Assembly (NCBI GenBank): GCA_944358685.1
Contig: CALVRQ010000012.1
Coordinates: forward strand, 1-9,380
Origin: an uncultured Bacilli bacterium
Lineage (GTDB): Bacteria; Bacillota_I; Bacilli_A; RF39; UBA660
Length of the DNA stretch: 9,380 nucleotides
Direction of reading: 5' to 3'
Shown one piece after another: positions 6,769 through 9,380 of the stretch (position 1 is the stretch's first letter; every line of letters starts with the position of its first letter). The translations under genes were made by a program, and so were the position numbers. The notes below the pieces were generated by a model. That model was given only the letters and a program-made list of their open reading frames with translations, searched no databases and was not told where the DNA came from.

Positions 6769-8416
6769 TAAAAAGCAGTAAAAAATCGTTTAAATTTAAG
6801 CTACTTTTATTGTAGCTGGCTATATTCAATTTAAAATGTAACATCACTTTATGAATATCATCATCAACTGAGTCAAGTCTTTCTACTAATATAGTATTTA
6901 TTATAGATCCAAAGATTCTAAATACACTTTCATCATCCTCAAATATTATATCGTGTACTTTTTTAAAAAACATATCAACATTTGATTTATAATCAATTTC
7001 TATATTCCTTGATAAATAATTTTGTTTTTGTTTTTCCAAAACAGCTAACTCACTATTATACTTCTCCCTAGCATCATTATATTCATCACCTTCAATTTCT
7101 TTCCTAGCTCTCATATTTATTAATTCTGATCTAGCATTTTTGATTTCCACAATTTTTTTCTCTAACTCGCTTAATTCTCTTGAATAATCTGATTTACTCT
7201 CCGTTTCACGAACTAAATTATATATTTCTTTCATCATATCATTTTCACTATTTAAAATATTTTCTGCTACCTTTTTAAATATATCTAATAACTCCTCATA
7301 ATGAATTATTGGTGTTTTACAACCATTCAATTTTTCTCTACCATATTTTCTATAATTAGAACATCCCCAATATTTGCTTATGGCACCTGTCCGTTTATTT
7401 TTATAAGCTCCTTTTATAAATGTTGCCCCATCATGATAACATTTTATTTTTCCTGATAAAGCATACTTCATATTAGTTCTAGTTTTAGTTTGATAATTTT
7501 TTGAATTTTTATTTAATATTTCATTACATTTATCCCAAAGTTCCTCTGAAACTATTGGTGGACACGATTCATTATTTTTATACACTATCCATTCATCTGG
7601 CTTAAATCTAATTCTTTTTCTCGAATGATAATCAACTGTTGTTTCCTTATGAGCACAAAAATAACCTTTATATTTTGGATTTCTAATTATCCTGCCAATT
7701 ACAGTTCCAGCAAGTGGTTTTCCAGTCTTACTGACAATATTATATTCATTATATAAATAATGTCCTAATCTTTGAGTACCCATTTCTCCTTTTGAATACT
7801 CATTAAAAATTAATCTGATAAGTTTTGCCTCTTCCTCTACAATTACTAATTTACCTTTATTCTTTTTATAACCATAAAAATTATTATTCCCAGGAACAAC
7901 ACCCTTTTCTATACTTCTTTTATATCCAAATCTAACCCTTTCAGATAATTTTCTAATCTCATCTTGAGCAATACTAGACATGATAGTTAAACGAAGTTCT
8001 GAATCCGAATCAAAAGTATTTATGTTATCATTTAAAAAATATACACCTACACCATAAGATAATAATTCTTGTGTATATTGAATACTATCCACTGTATTTC
8101 TAGAAAATCTCGATATTTCTTTTGTTAGTATTAAATTAAATATTCCTTTTTTAGCATCATTTATCATTTTTAAAAAATTATCACGTTTATTGACACTAGT
8201 TCCACTTATTCCCTCATCGACATAACCATTCACAAATATCCAATTTGTTTGTGATTTAATATAATTTTCAAAATACATAACTTGATTATCTAATGAATTT
8301 AACTGTTCATCACGATCCGTTGATACACGTGCATAATATGTAACACGAAGTGGCAAATCAATAAGTTTTTTCCCTTGTGCTAAAATATTTCTTATTGAAT
8401 ACAAATTCAGTAACAT
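6719..8416 (-). CDS. Large serine recombinase (site-specific integrase)
   Basis: 565 residues in standard large-serine-recombinase order. The resolvase domain has YARVSTDRDEQ with nucleophile S32 and R30, GYVDEGISGTS, and SRFSRN with R103 and R106. A Recombinase domain (about 175-290) follows, then a zinc-ribbon-like part (C326, H328, C352, C366, where the second ligand is H rather than the usual C). A coiled coil (about 411-470) precedes the C-terminal part. These enzymes integrate and excise phages and other elements at short att sites. Strong AAGGAGGG lies 6 bases before the ATG at 8416. The last 15 or so residues (SEGCGCGFSGNSSW) are read from dac DNA in a different frame, so the C-terminus depends on the integration site. 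It forms an operon with the small gene upstream. Confidence 0.92.
   Translation of the reverse strand: MLLNLYSIRNILAQGKKLIDLPLRVTYYARVSTDRDEQLNSLDNQVMYFENYIKSQTNWIFVNGYVDEGISGTSVNKRDNFLKMINDAKKGIFNLILTKEISRFSRNTVDSIQYTQELLSYGVGVYFLNDNINTFDSDSELRLTIMSSIAQDEIRKLSERVRFGYKRSIEKGVVPGNNNFYGYKKNKGKLVIVEEEAKLIRLIFNEYSKGEMGTQRLGHYLYNEYNIVSKTGKPLAGTVIGRIIRNPKYKGYFCAHKETTVDYHSRKRIRFKPDEWIVYKNNESCPPIVSEELWDKCNEILNKNSKNYQTKTRTNMKYALSGKIKCYHDGATFIKGAYKNKRTGAISKYWGCSNYRKYGREKLNGCKTPIIHYEELLDIFKKVAENILNSENDMMKEIYNLVRETESKSDYSRELSELEKKIVEIKNARSELINMRARKEIEGDEYNDAREKYNSELAVLEKQKQNYLSRNIEIDYKSNVDMFFKKVHDIIFEDDESVFRIFGSIINTILVERLDSVDDDIHKVMLHFKLNIASYNKSSLNLNDFLLLFSNSEGCGCGFSGNSSW
6748..6766. other. Candidate attachment-site core at the dac/element junction
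   Basis: An imperfect palindrome, AACcGC at 6748-6753 facing GCtGTT at 6761-6766, is centred at 6757. It falls exactly where dac homology fades. Large serine recombinase att sites often show such imperfect symmetry around a central dinucleotide, but without the other junction the core cannot be fixed. Confidence 0.3.
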
Positions 8417-8433
8417 CGTTTTCCCTCCTTATA

Positions 8434-8634
8434 TTATAGTGGAATCTTAACTACCATATTCCCATTATTTTTCTTTTTTTGTGAGATACTTTCTAATTTT
8501 CTGATATCTTCATCTAACTTTTTAACGATACTATTACATTGACAAAAATCTATTACACCTTTTTTACAAAGCTCATTGATAATTGCTTTTTGTAATTCTT
8601 TTTTAGCTATATCAACGGAAATATCGTTCTTCAA
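8434..8634 (-). CDS. Small protein of unknown function preceding the recombinase
   Basis: 66 residues starting at a TTG codon; the start is decided by a strong AGGAGGG 6 bases upstream. The protein is charged and helical, with a pattern (AKKELQKAIINELCKKGVID, then VKKLDEDIRKLE) that reminds me of small SHOCT-like proteins found just before serine recombinases in Firmicutes elements. No catalytic motif is visible. It ends 17 bases before the recombinase ATG, so the two are co-transcribed. A helper, regulator or recombination directionality role is possible from position only. Confidence 0.7.
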   Translation of the reverse strand: MKNDISVDIAKKELQKAIINELCKKGVIDFCQCNSIVKKLDEDIRKLESISQKKKNNGNMVVKIPL

Positions 8635-8670
8635 AGTGTTCCCTCCTCATTTAAACATATTTGAATAAAT

Positions 8671-8725
8671 GAAAAAAAGAACTCAAATATTGAGTTCCAG
8701 TAATAATTTAAAAACTCAATATTTG
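8671..8725 (-). promoter_or_regulatory. Attenuator-like overlapping hairpins before the recombinase operon
   Basis: Two mutually exclusive structures share one arm. On the minus strand the 13-base sequence at 8725-8713 can pair perfectly with 8696-8684 across a 16-base loop. Alternatively 8696-8680 folds on itself (AACTCAA, TAT loop, TTGAGTT), followed immediately by C and seven T, a classic terminator. Pairing of the longer stem would break the compact terminator hairpin. It lies between the 167-residue gene and the small gene, so it could control read-through into the recombinase. Confidence 0.55.
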
Positions 8726-8799
8726 TTAATGAAGATAGAATTAATCATAAAACACTATCTAAAATATTAAGTTTTCAAATAACATTCTATGAATTAAAA

Positions 8800-9303
8800 T
8801 TAACTTTTAAATTTTTTAATCATTTTAGCAATATTAAATCCATCTAACTTTGTACCAAATGACAAAACTAAAATTTTTTCATCAAAGTAAGTTTCATTAT
8901 CATATCTAATAATAATTTCACTAAACACATCTAGTTTCTCATTATAATTCAATTTTTCAAATTGTGATGCAATATTTTTATCTTCATTGCTATACATAAT
9001 ACCCATAATAGTTCCATTATCTTCATAAGCATCTTTACTATTAGACATACCATTATAAATCATAGCAAAATATTGTAATAAAATCGTACAAGCATTGGGT
9101 GAAAACCCAATCGCCTCTAAATTAAATATTTTTAAATTATCATCTTCCAGTAAATCTGGATTAGGCTCATTCCTATCATTAATCTGATTATTGTTTAATA
9201 AATTAAAAATATAAATAAGAAATTTTAATTTACAGATATCATTTTTTCCTTCTAATTCCTCAACTAATTTTCTTACATCTTCTGTTGTATTAGTAATATA
9301 CAT
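8800..9303 (-). CDS. Hypothetical protein in the integrated element
   Basis: 167 residues from the ATG at 9303, which follows GGGAGG with a 9-base spacer. I do not recognise the family. It is acidic to neutral, rich in N, D, I and K, with no signal peptide or clear membrane segment; a mildly hydrophobic stretch (KLKFLIYIFNLL, about 26-37) looks like a buried helix. No helix-turn-helix or catalytic motif is evident. It has its own likely promoter and is separated from the downstream gene by about 165 bases with a terminator-like structure. By composition and position it belongs to the element and is likely cytoplasmic. Confidence 0.7.
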   Translation of the reverse strand: MYITNTTEDVRKLVEELEGKNDICKLKFLIYIFNLLNNNQINDRNEPNPDLLEDDNLKIFNLEAIGFSPNACTILLQYFAMIYNGMSNSKDAYEDNGTIMGIMYSNEDKNIASQFEKLNYNEKLDVFSEIIIRYDNETYFDEKILVLSFGTKLDGFNIAKMIKKFKS

Positions 9304-9334
9304 ATTATCAATCCTCCCTTTAAATATTGCATAT

Positions 9335-9363
9335 ACTATATAATCAATTTAAAGCCATTTTAA
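9335..9363 (-). promoter_or_regulatory. Likely promoter of the 167-residue hypothetical gene
   Basis: TTAAAA (9363-9358), a 17-base spacer and TATAGT (9340-9335), the latter one base from consensus. A short inverted repeat (TTAAAG at 9349-9354 facing CTTTAA at 9368-9373) flanks the -35 and could be an operator, though AT-rich DNA makes six-base repeats likely by chance. Confidence 0.45.
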
Positions 9364-9380
9364 GCGACTTTAATTTTTTA

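Larger units (their letters stand above)
6719..9380. mobile_element. Left end of an integrated element carrying a large serine recombinase
   Basis: The boundary with dac lies about 6755-6772, where dac-like sequence gives way to recombinase sequence. The recombinase points toward this end, as is common when the integrase sits beside its att site. The right boundary is not in the window. Cargo seen so far is the recombinase and two genes of unknown function, with no phage structural, conjugation or replication genes visible, so the element type (prophage, conjugative element or smaller integrative element) cannot be decided. Confidence 0.75.

Noticed and set aside
6799..6817. AGCTAC/GTAGCT inverted repeat near the recombinase 3' end
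   Set aside because: A 6-bp stem inside coding sequence, with no T tail and no matching feature, is likely chance in AT-rich DNA.
1..9380. CRISPR array, tRNA or rRNA genes, IS transposase with terminal repeats
   Set aside because: No regularly spaced repeats, tRNA cloverleaf or TTCGA-type arm, rRNA-like sequence or DDE transposase was seen on either strand.

Overview
The window is AT-rich, low-GC Firmicutes DNA read with the standard bacterial code: several genes end in TGA and tryptophan is encoded by TGG. Gene content (yqeG-yqeH pair, DUF6273-like surface proteins, Rpn-family nuclease, large serine recombinase, strong AGGAGG-type ribosome binding sites) suggests a gut-type member of the Bacilli/Erysipelotrichia/RF39 neighbourhood. 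That placement is inference. Every supported gene lies on the minus strand, so transcription runs from right to left.

Layout in coordinate order. 1-343 holds the N-terminal part of a surface protein that runs off the left edge. 428-2200 is a HerA/DUF87-type ATPase with its own promoter. 2300-3767 is a two-gene operon: yqeG (HAD phosphatase) followed by an overlapping yqeH (circularly permuted GTPase), bounded by hairpin terminators. 3900-4831 is a second copy of the surface-protein family, broken by a -1 frameshift near 4240-4265. The two surface-protein genes share nearly identical N-terminal coding and upstream DNA (143-425 and 4631-4907), forming a direct repeat around the ATPase and yqeGH block. 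4951-5844 is an Rpn/PD-(D/E)XK nuclease, and 5956 to about 6768 is the 3' part of a D-Ala-D-Ala carboxypeptidase gene.

The right third looks like the end of an integrated element. A 565-residue large serine recombinase (6719-8416) runs directly into the carboxypeptidase gene. The dac remnant has lost its signal peptide and SxxK catalytic motif but keeps the KTG motif and the C-terminal domain. The recombinase's last residues are read from dac DNA in another frame. Two accessory genes of unknown function lie upstream, a 66-residue protein with a TTG start and a 167-residue protein. An attenuator-like pair of overlapping hairpins sits between them. The rest of the element and the dac 5' half should lie beyond the right edge. 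The arrangement resembles elements that interrupt a host gene and could restore it on excision, here a cell-wall enzyme.

Other points of interest are a homopolymer tract of 15 versus 7 bases in the otherwise matching upstream regions of the two surface-protein genes, and a slip-prone AAA AAG TAA at the frameshift in the second copy. No tRNA, rRNA, CRISPR array or IS transposase was seen, and no stretch over 300 bases lacks a gene.
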